38,158 nt of DNA from the NCBI RefSeq assembly GCF_014132355.1, contig NZ_BLZO01000139.1:1-38158 (forward strand). The letters are read 5' to 3'. Below, piece after piece: positions 25,124-32,228 of this stretch. The notes under the pieces are model-generated. The model saw nothing but the letters and a program-made list of their open reading frames with translations, was not told where the DNA came from and searched no databases. Both the position numbers and the translations under genes were made by a program. Position 1 is the first letter of the stretch. Each line of letters starts with the position of its first letter. The DNA comes from Okeania sp. KiyG1 (GTDB lineage: Bacteria; Cyanobacteriota; Cyanobacteriia; Cyanobacteriales; Microcoleaceae).

Positions 25124-25218
25124 AACAGGATTTACGCACAGACACTAAATCCAGTGAGGGCGAATGCCATTCGCCCCTACAGATGGTGCTTTCAAGGTGA
25201 ATTTGCGTAAGTCCTGTT
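25124..25218. mobile_element. MITE with AACAGGA(T/C)TTACGCA termini, palindromic core
   Basis: Inverted termini AACAGGATTTACGCA and TGCGTAAGTCCTGTT (one mismatch) bound a 95-bp element. Its centre is GTGAGGGCGAATGCC followed by a near reverse complement ending GCCCCTAC, the same design as the palindromes inside tnpB. A longer relative is at 31669-31822. This, a TAATTA-rich tract (24680-24720) and a possible CCCCATAGGGG hairpin (25009) are all I see in 24571-25346. Confidence 0.75.
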
Positions 25219-25346
25219 ATTAAGTAATTAACACAGACAGAATCACCTCTTTGATAATTAGCACCCTAGGAGCGCATTAATTATTCTTATGTTTACTTCT
25301 CGCTCTCGGACGTTCCATGCAACGTCCCTAGCGCTCCCCCACTCCT

Positions 25347-25453
25347 GTACGGGCGAACGGCCGTTCGCCCCTACTCCCCTACTCCCCCACTCCCTACTCC
25401 CCTACTCCCCTACTCCCCACTCCCCTACTCCCCTACTCCCCACTTCCCCACAT
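25347..25453. repeat. 28-bp palindrome followed by CTCCCCTACTCCC tandem tract
   Basis: GTACGGGCGAACGG followed by GCCGTTCGCCCCTAC-type sequence (25347-25374) is one base from the tnpB palindrome but lies between genes. It runs into a simple CTCCCCTACTCCC tract (25375-25447) that reaches the Anbu gene end. The same tract, inverted, is at 36775-36910. Confidence 0.8.
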
Positions 25454-26221
25454 TCAATCAATCAAAATATCTTCCTGAGATTCTTGAGAATCATGTAACC
25501 AGTTTAAATCTGGCATTTCATCAAGAGCTTGCTTAATAGACTCCTCCCATAACTTTCGTACTTTAGCTAAATAAGGATCGCCCAGACGCATTTGTAGACG
25601 ATGCCGAATTTGAAAACTATCCTTTTCATACATCACCAAATTAATCGGAGGTCCCACAGAAAGATTAGATTTCATTGTCGAATCTAGAGAAACTAAAGCA
25701 CATTTAGCAGCAGCTTCTAAAGAAGTAGAGAAACTCAAAGCACGATCTAAAATTGGTTTGCCATACTTAGTCTCACCTATCTGTAAAAAAGGTGTTTCTT
25801 TTGTAGCAGAAATACAATTCCCTTGAGAATAAATCAAAAATAATTCCGGGTCTTGTCCTTTAATTTGACCCCCCAGTAAAATGCTGCATCCCGTGTCAAT
25901 TCGATCCTTTTGTAGCCAAGAGCGGTCTTTTTCTTGAATCTCTCGAATTTTACCTCCAATGTAGCGAGCAATTTCGTAAAGGGTAGGAATAGTATGAAGA
26001 TTAGTATCCTCAGATATCTTGAAGTCTTTTTTTAGTTCAGTTATTACTCCTTGAGTAATTGACAAATTTCCAGAAGTGCTGATGAGGATAACCCGCTCTC
26101 CAGTTAGAGAAAAATCAAATAGCTTCAGGTAAGTGGAAATATAGTCTACTCCCGCATTAGTACGAGAGTCAGAGGCCATTACAATACCAGATTCAGTAAT
26201 AATACCAAGGCAATAAGTCAT
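25454..26221 (-). CDS. Anbu-type proteasome-related protease
   Basis: Anbu is a bacterial Ntn-hydrolase homologue of proteasome beta subunits that forms a helical-washer dodecamer. In 255 aa the match is strong: MTYCLGIITESGIVMASDSR with the N-terminal catalytic Thr2 exposed after Met removal, NAGVDYISTYLKLFDF, Asp18 and Lys33 at the positions used by Ntn proteases, then TGCSILLGGQIKGQDPELFL and SLEAAAKCALVSLDSTMKSN. The start at ATG 26221 places Thr exactly at position 2. Anbu often sits with a glutathione-synthetase-like ligase and a transglutaminase-like gene; neither is within this window. The C-terminal tail is acidic and overlaps nothing. Confidence 0.9.
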   Translation of the reverse strand: MTYCLGIITESGIVMASDSRTNAGVDYISTYLKLFDFSLTGERVILISTSGNLSITQGVITELKKDFKISEDTNLHTIPTLYEIARYIGGKIREIQEKDRSWLQKDRIDTGCSILLGGQIKGQDPELFLIYSQGNCISATKETPFLQIGETKYGKPILDRALSFSTSLEAAAKCALVSLDSTMKSNLSVGPPINLVMYEKDSFQIRHRLQMRLGDPYLAKVRKLWEESIKQALDEMPDLNWLHDSQESQEDILID

Positions 26222-27244
26222 ATATTAAGTAACTCAACCGTTTCGCGGAAGCCAACAAAATTCAAAAGTTAAAAGTCAAAAGTTAAAAGTTAAATAAATA
26301 TACTGTATCAAAATAATTGGGTCTAAAACCCCGCCGGGAAATGGCGAAATGTTTTTGGAGCAAATCCCCGTTACAAAAACAACTTCTGACTTCTGACTTC
26401 TGACTTCTGACTTCGTTAAAGACTCTTCTTTGTTTTTGACTTTGTTAAGTATTTTTGCAAAATTTTTCTGATTTTGTTGTGCAGGATGCAATTTTTTTAA
26501 GGATTTATGAGTAACCTCTTATAGTTAATCAACTTATTTAAGTAATTAAACTCATTCATCCGAAAAATCTAGCTTTGGGTATAGTCATAATGCCTAGTAT
26601 AATGTTAACATTCTTAACATAGTATTGAGTAGTGTAAAGGCCATAATAATTATCTCAAGAGATAGGAAACGAAAAAGCTCTACTTTAGGCCAATTTGGTC
26701 TGGATTCTGTACTAAAGTACTTAAACTTTAGCTAAACCCTCGAGAAGCCTGCGCGCGAAATTTTCAATTTGGTGTGAGATGAATCGGCGGTAAGCGTAAA
26801 ATCTGATTGCCTAGCTAGGCGCGTAGTTTTTCGATCTACAAAAAGGGCGACATCCCGTCCTTAGAGCTTCGCTCTTGTCCGATGCAATAGCAGGACTGCG
26901 AAGCGAGAGAGCTTATACTATACCGCAATGGTTAGTGTGGGAGTATGTCACTTAAGCCATAATCTCAATTCTCAAAAAATAGTAAAACTTTTTTATTGTC
27001 CACAAATTCTGACACATTAGGGTCAAAAGATAAAATTTAATTTGCTTTTTTGACCATATCTAAAATCTCAGAAATCTCAAACCTATAACTTAGGATTTCT
27101 GTAGGCCAAATCAACCAGTAAATGGCCATAAAACAAATTTATTAAAAAATCCAAGGAAAGCGTAATACCCGCCCGTTTTTCTTGCTAACTGAAATCAGGG
27201 TGATTCAAACCCTACCAGTGGAGATATCTAGCGGGAGAAAAGTT
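26222..27244. other. Long gene-free leader region of the sigma factor gene
   Basis: No gene is visible. The stretch includes AAAAGTCAAAAGTTAAAAGT repeats (26264-26292), CTTCTGACTTCTGACTTCTG repeats (26382-26415), an inverted repeat around ATGTTAACATTCTTAACAT (26600-26619), and a GC-richer block with CCGTCCTTAGAGCTTCGCTC (26860-26880). The region from 26590 onward may hold the sigma gene promoter and a long 5' leader, but I cannot fix a start point. Confidence 0.3.
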
Positions 27245-28201
27245 ATGAAGATGAAAACCTCAGATACCGATTCTGTACGCACTTACCTCAGAGAAATTGG
27301 TCGTGTACCTCTATTAACACATGAAGAAGAAATTCTTTATGGAAAACAAGTCCAACGCTTGACAGCTTTGCAAGAAGTAAATCAGACTCTCGCTGAAAGT
27401 TTAGGCCATAAACCAACAATAGCAGAATGGGCTGAGGCAACGAACTTATCTAGCCGTGAGTTGCAGCGAATTATTCGTGAAGGTGAAAGAGCCAAACGAA
27501 AAATGGTAGAGGCAAATCTACGACTGGTAGTGTCTGTTGCTAAAAAGTATATCAAACGAAATGTAGATTTGTTGGACTTAATTCAGGAAGGCACTATCGG
27601 TATGCAGAGAGGGGTAGAAAAGTTTGACCCTACCAAGGGTTATAGATTTTCTACTTATGCTTATTGGTGGATTCGCCAGGCCATAACTAGGGCCATAGCA
27701 GAAAAAGGTCGTACAATTCGTTTGCCGATCCACATTACAGAAAAGCTGAATAAGATAAAAAAAGCCCAACGCCAACTAACTCAAGAGTTAGGACGTTCTG
27801 CTACTACCCATGAACTAGCAGAAGAACTAGGTTTCACTCCAAAACAAATTCGTGAATGTTTGGAACGCGCTCGCTTACCTCTTTCACTGGATTTACGAGT
27901 AGGGGACAATCAAGATACGGAGTTAGGAGACTTACTTGAAGATACAGGAGCTTCTCCAGAAGATTATGCTCTTCAATCTTCCATGCGTACCGATCTAGAA
28001 TCAATTATGACTGACCTGACTCCTCAACAAAAGCAAGTTTTGGCCTTAAGATTTGGCTTAGAGGATGGGCAAAGTATGACTCTATCAAAAATTGGCGATC
28101 GCCTGAATATTAGTCGTGAGAGAGTAAGACAAATAGAGAGAGAAGCTCTGAGTAAACTGCGTAAAAGAAAACAAGATATGAATGATTATTTAGCTAGTTA
28201 A
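27245..28201 (+). CDS. Group 2 RNA polymerase sigma factor (RpoD-like)
   Basis: This is a non-essential primary-type sigma factor, used by cyanobacteria for stress, light or nitrogen responses. Its 318 aa from ATG 27245 contain region 1.2 ([20 protein letters not shown]), region 2 ([60 protein letters not shown]), region 3 ([20 protein letters not shown]) and region 4 ([20 protein letters not shown] then [19 protein letters not shown]). There is no group 1-specific N-terminal extension. I chose ATG 27245, nine bases after GGGAG, over an in-frame TTG at 27182. Which of SigB, SigC, SigD or SigE it corresponds to cannot be settled by eye. Confidence 0.95.
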   Translation: MKMKTSDTDSVRTYLREIGRVPLLTHEEEILYGKQVQRLTALQEVNQTLAESLGHKPTIAEWAEATNLSSRELQRIIREGERAKRKMVEANLRLVVSVAKKYIKRNVDLLDLIQEGTIGMQRGVEKFDPTKGYRFSTYAYWWIRQAITRAIAEKGRTIRLPIHITEKLNKIKKAQRQLTQELGRSATTHELAEELGFTPKQIRECLERARLPLSLDLRVGDNQDTELGDLLEDTGASPEDYALQSSMRTDLESIMTDLTPQQKQVLALRFGLEDGQSMTLSKIGDRLNISRERVRQIEREALSKLRKRKQDMNDYLAS

Positions 28202-28973
28202 CTTTTCTGGCGGTAAGTCCCCCTGCTGTAATATTTGAATCAGCGCCGTATGAGAGGGCCAAAACACGGAATACTAATAGACACAGGGGGAGGACATCAC
28301 CTCTGTATAACCTGTAACTCCTCTACAGGTCGAAGAATCCCGCGTTGTCGTTCAACGGCAGCGTTGGGACCGTATAAAATACTTTTAACCCTATAAATAA
28401 TATATAATGAAAGGTAGAGGAAAGAAAATACTTTTTCTCTGCTTGAGAGTTTTCAGCTACTCAATTTTCTAAATCAATTTATTGCTCATATCATTTCCGT
28501 TGGTATCGTTTTTGTAAAAACTGGGGAAATATATACATTTATTCTTATTCTTTCTTTTAAATCTTCTTCCTTACCTGAACTCTATCGCACCGCTCCTGGC
28601 GGACTTGAGTTCGATGGACATTGAAGGTGTCAAAATGTATAATAAAAAATTGCATTTTTATAGAGCTTAGAAAAATAACATTCAAATTTTTCCCAACCAA
28701 TATAGCAGTCGAAGAAAAGGGCGCGAACAGCTCAAGAATCTAGAACTTAGACCAGGTAAGATTTTTCCTTCTGCCCTTTGCCTTCTGTATTCTGCATTCT
28801 GCTATACCTGAAGTAATAAGTTCGGTTATACCTACTTTGATGTGACAATTATGCTGCTACATTGGTTTATAGGATGTAAAGATATTAACAACCGCAATAT
28901 ATTATGTGGTTAATTGACTTAACCACACTTGACTTGTCGATATAAACAAAGTTTCTGAAACGGAGTTAGTAAA
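28202..28973. other. Gene-free stretch with a possible IS605 right-end remnant
   Basis: GAATCCCGCGTTGTCG followed by GCAGCGTTGGGA (28334-28371) resembles the right-end hairpin seen in reverse complement at 32047-32095, so it may be a degenerate IS200/IS605 end. CTTCTGCCCTTTGCCTTCTG is a simple repeat (28771-28800). A perfect hairpin lies at 28905-28927. I see no gene. Confidence 0.35.
28905..28927. promoter_or_regulatory. Perfect 9-bp inverted repeat upstream of the DUF760 gene
   Basis: TGTGGTTAA and TTAACCACA are separated by five bases and end 46 bp before the GTG start. No T-run follows, so an operator or an mRNA leader hairpin is more likely than a terminator. Confidence 0.4.
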
Positions 28974-29315
28974 GTGACCAATAGAAGAAATCAAACGCGA
29001 GAGTTTTTTGAAGAAAGTTCAGAAGGAAATAATTTACTCTGGGAATATGTCCAATCTATGAGTCCAGACACAGTTTCTCAATTATCAAAACCAAATTCTC
29101 AAGAAGTTTTTCAAGTGATGGAAAGAAACATTGTGGGACTTTTAGGTAATCTACCCTCAGAACAATTTAATGTGAGTATAACAACCAGTAGAGAAAATTT
29201 AGGCAAGTTATTAGCTTCAGCAATGATCAGTGGTTATTTTCTCAGAAATGCCGAACAGAGAATGACATTTGAAAAATCTTTGCCAGGAAATCAAATCAGC
29301 AATAATGAAGGTTAA
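28974..29315 (+). CDS. DUF760 family protein, 113 aa
   Basis: DUF760 is a small, highly conserved cyanobacterial and plastid family without an established biochemical role. The match covers NNLLWEYVQSMSPDTVSQLS, KPNSQEVFQVMERNIVGLLG, NLPSEQFNVSITTSRENLGK and LLASAMISGYFLRNAEQRMT. The start is GTG at 28974 with CGGAG eight bases upstream; no nearby ATG fits. The N-terminal 17 residues are polar and variable, as usual. A hairpin precedes it and a terminator follows, so it is its own transcription unit ahead of mutT. Confidence 0.92.
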   Translation: MTNRRNQTREFFEESSEGNNLLWEYVQSMSPDTVSQLSKPNSQEVFQVMERNIVGLLGNLPSEQFNVSITTSRENLGKLLASAMISGYFLRNAEQRMTFEKSLPGNQISNNEG

Positions 29316-29332
29316 TTAATTAAGTTTTGATC

Positions 29333-29363
29333 GTCCTCTTGGTTAATTAACCAGGGGATTTTT
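29333..29363 (+). terminator. Rho-independent terminator after the DUF760 gene
   Basis: CCTCTTGGTTAATTAACCAGGGG folds into a 9-10 bp stem with some G-U pairs, followed by ATTTTTG. It separates the DUF760 gene from mutT. Confidence 0.7.
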
Positions 29364-29388
29364 GTTTGAAATAGATAAAGATTGAAAT

Positions 29389-29790
29389 ATGATATTGCCT
29401 CATAAGTTAATTGGTGTTGCTATCATCTGGAATGAAGCAGGACAAATTTTAATTGATAAACGAAAACCTGGGGGTACATTTGGCGGTTTATGGGAATTTC
29501 CAGGTGGCAAAAAAGAAGCAGGTGAAACAATAGAAAATTGTATTAAAAGAGAAATTTTAGAAGAGTTAGGAATTGATATTGCAGTAGAAGAACATTTAAT
29601 TACAATAGAACATACTTATTCTGAAATTAAAGTAACACTTCATGTCTATCATTGTCGCTATTTGCAGGGAACACCACAAACGATAGAATGTGATGAGTTT
29701 AAATGGGTAACTTTAGATAATATCGATCAATTTACATTTCCCCAAGCAAATCATCAGATTATTACTGCTCTGAAAAAAAATCCACATTAA
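29389..29790 (+). CDS. mutT: MutT, 8-oxo-dGTP diphosphatase (Nudix hydrolase)
   Basis: This enzyme clears oxidised dGTP from the nucleotide pool and prevents A:T to C:G changes. In 133 aa the Nudix box is exact: Gly40, five residues, Glu46, seven residues, Arg54-Glu55-Ile-Leu-Glu58-Glu59-Leu-Gly61, which binds the metal. The flanking GGTFGGLWEFPGGK is the MutT-type substrate segment, and HTYSEIKVTLHVYHC with the acidic ECDEFKWVTLDNIDQFTFPQ end fits the branch. ATG 29389 has GATTGAAAT upstream, a weak site. Many bacterial MutT domains are fused to MutY; here it is free-standing. Confidence 0.93.
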   Translation: MILPHKLIGVAIIWNEAGQILIDKRKPGGTFGGLWEFPGGKKEAGETIENCIKREILEELGIDIAVEEHLITIEHTYSEIKVTLHVYHCRYLQGTPQTIECDEFKWVTLDNIDQFTFPQANHQIITALKKNPH

Positions 29791-30175
29791 TTGATATATT
29801 CTCCGACCTATTTTGACCAGAAAAATGGGTTTCAAGCCTCGCCCTTCTAGGGCGACTTTTTAGTTGATTTTTGTCTATAAATATGTTATGATATTATTAG
29901 TTTGAACGTCAAGTTATGAAAGCTAGATTTAAGTACCGTATATATCCAACCCCGGGACAAAAATACCGATTAGCCAAGCTATTTGGCTGTGTCCGTGTGG
30001 CGAGTGAATGATAGTCTAGCTTACTCCCAACAGAAGTATAAATCAGGAGAAAAGAAATCTGACTTATCAGAACTACAAAAGCTTTTTATTACTCAAGCTA
30101 AAAAGACTGAATGCAGAGAATGGTTGTCAGAGGTTTCTAATATACCATTGCAGCAATCTTTGAATGATTTAAACC

Positions 30176-30203
30176 GTAGGGGCAAACGGCCGTTTGCCCC
30201 TAC
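30176..30203. repeat. 28-bp perfect palindrome, tnpB site 1 (copy 3)
   Basis: Identical to 17067-17094: GTAGGGGCAAACGG and its reverse complement. Read as RRGKRPFAPT with no frame loss. Confidence 0.9.
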
Positions 30204-30418
30204 AAACTTTTTTAAATCAACTCAAGGCAAGAGAAAAGGTAAACCTGTTAAACCTCCTAAATTTAAAAGTAGAAAGTCAAAGCAAACTGCGAGGTTTACA
30301 AAGGGAGGATTTAAAGTTGGTCAACACAAAATTTATTTAGCCAAGATTGGAAAGCTGAAAATTGTATGGCCTGTGAGAATTACCTACTGCTCCATCATCA
30401 GTAACAGTAATTAAAGAC

Positions 30419-30446
30419 GTAGGGGCGAACGGCCGTTCGCCCCTAC
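30419..30446. repeat. 28-bp perfect palindrome, tnpB site 2 (copy 3)
   Basis: Identical to 16825-16852: GTAGGGGCGAACGG and its reverse complement. Read as VGANGRSPLH with no frame loss, in a different phase from site 1. Confidence 0.9.
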
Positions 30447-31069
30447 ATAGATATTTCTTGAGTTTTGTAGTAGAAATACAACCAGAAGTATTACCTAAAA
30501 CTGATAATTCAGTAGGTATAGATTTAGGTATTAAAACCTTTGCTACATTTAGTGACGGTACAAAGGTTGATGCTCCTAAACCACTTAAGAAACGAATTAA
30601 GAAGTATCAAAAGTTAAGTAAGTCATTATCTCATAAAACTAAAGGCTCTAAAAGGTATGAAAAAGCCAGGATTAGAGTAGCTAAATTCCATGGCAAACTG
30701 AAAGATACAAGAACTGATTTTCTACATAAATTATCTACTAAAATAATTCGTGAAAACCAAACAGTTGTTTTAGAAGATTTAAACGTTTCTGGAATGGTGA
30801 AAAACCGTAAATTATCCAGAGCAATTTCTGATTTAGGTTGGAGACAATTCCGGACATTCTTAGAAGGAAAAGCAGAAAAATATGGTCGTGATTTTAGAGT
30901 AATTAGTCGTTGGGAACCGACCTCTCAAATTTGCTCAAATTGTGGCTTTAAAGGTGGAAAATTAGACCTTCAGGTGCGAGAGTGGGAGTGTCTCAACTGT
31001 GGTGCAAAACATGATAGAGACGAGAATGCAGCAATAAATATATTAGTCGCGGGCGGGCAGTCCGAGACA

Positions 31070-31120
31070 AAAAAGCGCACCGAACCCGAGCCGCCGAAAG
31101 GCGCAAGGGAACGCGGAGCA
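31070..31120. repeat. 51-nt in-frame insertion in the tnpB copy 3 C-terminus
   Basis: Copy 2 reads [11 protein letters not shown] while copy 3 reads SETKK...RGARNGRGGKR, a net gain of 17 residues. The inserted DNA (AGCGCACCGAACCCGAGCCG, then CCGAAAGGCGC) is far more GC-rich than its surroundings. No second copy of the whole segment is visible in the window. Confidence 0.65.
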
Positions 31121-31287
31121 AGAAACGGACGTGGAGGCAAGCGTAAGACTACCGCCAAGGTAGTAGCAGTCAATGTTAGCGGAGCTATGCGTCAGCAAAG
31201 TGTCAACCCACCGAGGAGCTTAGGCTCGGTAGGAATCCCCGTGCCTTTAGGCCGGGGAGGATGTCAATGTCGCCGACATATTTACGG

Positions 31288-31515
31288 TAATTAGGGTTTG
31301 CGCTCATGAGGGTAGGAGACAGGAGATAGGAGGAACGGGGAATTATAGAGGAGGCAATCGGAAAAATTGTCCCTTGATTTGTCTGCCATAATCCTCCCAA
31401 AATACTAGCTTTTTGCAGCTCAAGCCACTGAAAACAGGCGCACTTTTTTTAGATAAAAAAATGCTACAACCAATATCAGTCAATGCTTTGAGATTTAATC
31501 AGCAAGCCCTAATTA
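31288..31515. mobile_element. MITE with TAATTAGGG(T/C)TTGC termini, 228 bp
   Basis: TAATTAGGGTTTGCGCT at the left and AGCAAGCCCTAATTA at the right are inverted repeats. It shares CTGAAAACAGG, the TAGATAAAAAAATGCT region and GCTTTGAGATTTAATCAGCA with 36741-37050. It begins 20 bp after the right end of the copy 3 IS. Confidence 0.7.
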
Positions 31516-31668
31516 CAGTACTTTTTAGGAGCGTGGGGTACAGTTTTAAGATTAATATTTTTTCCCTACTCCCTACTCTTTACGGATGTTGCGTGCAACC
31601 TCCCTACTCCCTAAAGTCCTAAAATTTTGTACCTCATCAACTCCAAAACTGCTGTAATATCATGTCCG

Positions 31669-31822
31669 CAGGACTTACGCATGCTTCACCTGGAAACGCC
31701 ATATGTAGGGGCGTTAACGATAGTTATGCGAAGCAAATGGCATTTGCGCTCCGCAAAGCTCCGCTTTATATGTTGCGGAGCAAAACGCCCTCACTAGATT
31801 TAGCCTCCGTGCGTAAGTTCTG
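31669..31822. mobile_element. MITE with CAGGACTTACGCA termini, carrying nested inserts
   Basis: It is a relative of 25124-25218 in reverse orientation: CAGGACTTACGCA, TTCACCTGGAAACGCCAT, GTAGGGGCG at one side and CGCCCTCACTAGATTTAG, GTGCGTAAGTTCTG at the other. The core palindrome is interrupted by CGATAGTTATGCGAAGC and by CTCCGCAAAGCTCCGC-type units, which recur in short form elsewhere. AATAGTTATCAATAA just outside (31829) resembles the inner edge of the 6440 MITE. Confidence 0.65.
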
Positions 31823-31926
31823 GTCCGGTTGAATAGTTATCAATAAACGACACAGGAGTCAGGAGGGAAGAAAGAAGAAGAAAGAGAAAGTTTTTTTTAT
31901 CACTAATTATCCGGACATGATATAAA

Positions 31927-32038
31927 TTAGACATCTCCGGAAAAGAGGGAGTAGGGAGTAGGGAGTAGGGAGTAGGGGAAATAATTGATGATTTATCTAC
32001 GATAATTGATTTTATTTTTTATTATTGGAGATGTCTAT
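31927..32038. mobile_element. Small element with TAGACATCTCC inverted ends
   Basis: TTAGACATCTCCGG (31927) and GGAGATGTCTATT (ending about 32039) are 11-bp perfect inverted repeats around a GAGGGAGTAGGGAGTAGGG tract. A third end of this type, TTAGACATCTCCAG, occurs at 34013 in the same orientation as the first. Confidence 0.6.
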
Positions 32039-32046
32039 TAAATATT

Positions 32047-32095
32047 TGACATCCTCCCGACGTTGCGCTTACGCGACAACACGGGACTCCCGCTC
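32047..32095 (-). mobile_element. Solo IS200/IS605 right-end remnant
   Basis: TTGACATCCTCCCGACGTTG, CGCTTACGCGACAACACGGG and ACTCCC match the architecture of the copy 2 right end (TTGACATCCTCCCC...GGGGATTCC) with a different stem. No tnpB is attached. It lies in the leader of the S8 protease gene; a CTTCCTTCTTCCT tract (32160-32222) follows. Confidence 0.55.
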
Positions 32096-32228
32096 CATCA
32101 CTAATACCTTGAGGTGCGTAAGTCCTAAAAAACCTAAAACTCAAACAAAGCTAGATTTTGCCTCCTTCCTCCTTCCTCTTTCCTTTTTCCTTCTTCCTCC
32201 TTCCTTCTTCCTTCTTCCTTCTAATGAT

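Larger units (their letters stand above)
29826..31267 (+). mobile_element. IS200/IS605-type element, copy 3 (tnpB only)
   Basis: The left-end hairpin TCGCCCTTCTAGGGCGA (29839-29855) is preceded by AATGGGTTTCAAGCC. The right end is GGAATCCCCGTGCCTTTAGG followed by CCGGGGAGGATGTCAA (31230-31267). Both match copy 2 in reverse complement. It encloses one tnpB and no tnpA. The AGGATGTCAA edge is directly followed by unrelated sequence. Confidence 0.85.
29916..31294 (+). pseudogene. tnpB: TnpB copy 3, two or more frameshifts, catalytic half intact
   Basis: From ATG 29916 it reads MKARFKYRIYPTPGQKYRLA and KLFGCVRV, then one extra base (GTGGCGAGTG) shifts the frame. From about 29990 it reads NDSLAYSQQKYKSGEKKSDL to DLNRRGKRPFAPTNFFKST, with RRGKRPFAPT encoded by a palindrome, and on to KIGKLKIVW. 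Near 30370 it shifts again. The next frame is open from VIKD through palindrome-encoded VGANGRSPLH and RYFLSFVVEI to 31294. That catalytic part is complete: GIDLGIKTFATFSDGTK (RuvC-I Asp), TVVLEDLNVSGM (Glu), the zinc ribbon CSNCGFKGG with [18 protein letters not shown] (final Asp). It also carries a 17-residue in-frame insert (KKRTEPEPPKGARERGAR region). The frame runs out through the right end into flanking DNA. Confidence 0.9.

Noticed and set aside
27182-27244. TTG-started extension of the sigma factor
   Set aside because: ATG 27245 has a better-placed GGGAG, and the conserved region 1.2 starts a few residues after it.
28320-28380. Hairpin-rich segment considered as a structured RNA
   Set aside because: It aligns better with the solo IS200/IS605 right-end remnant at 32047 than with any riboswitch or small RNA I know.
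32025-32228. TTG-started N-terminal extension of the S8 protease
   Set aside because: The added 68 residues come from a mobile-element end, an IS605 right-end remnant and a CTTCCTTCTTCC tract. The protease fold begins after ATG 32229.
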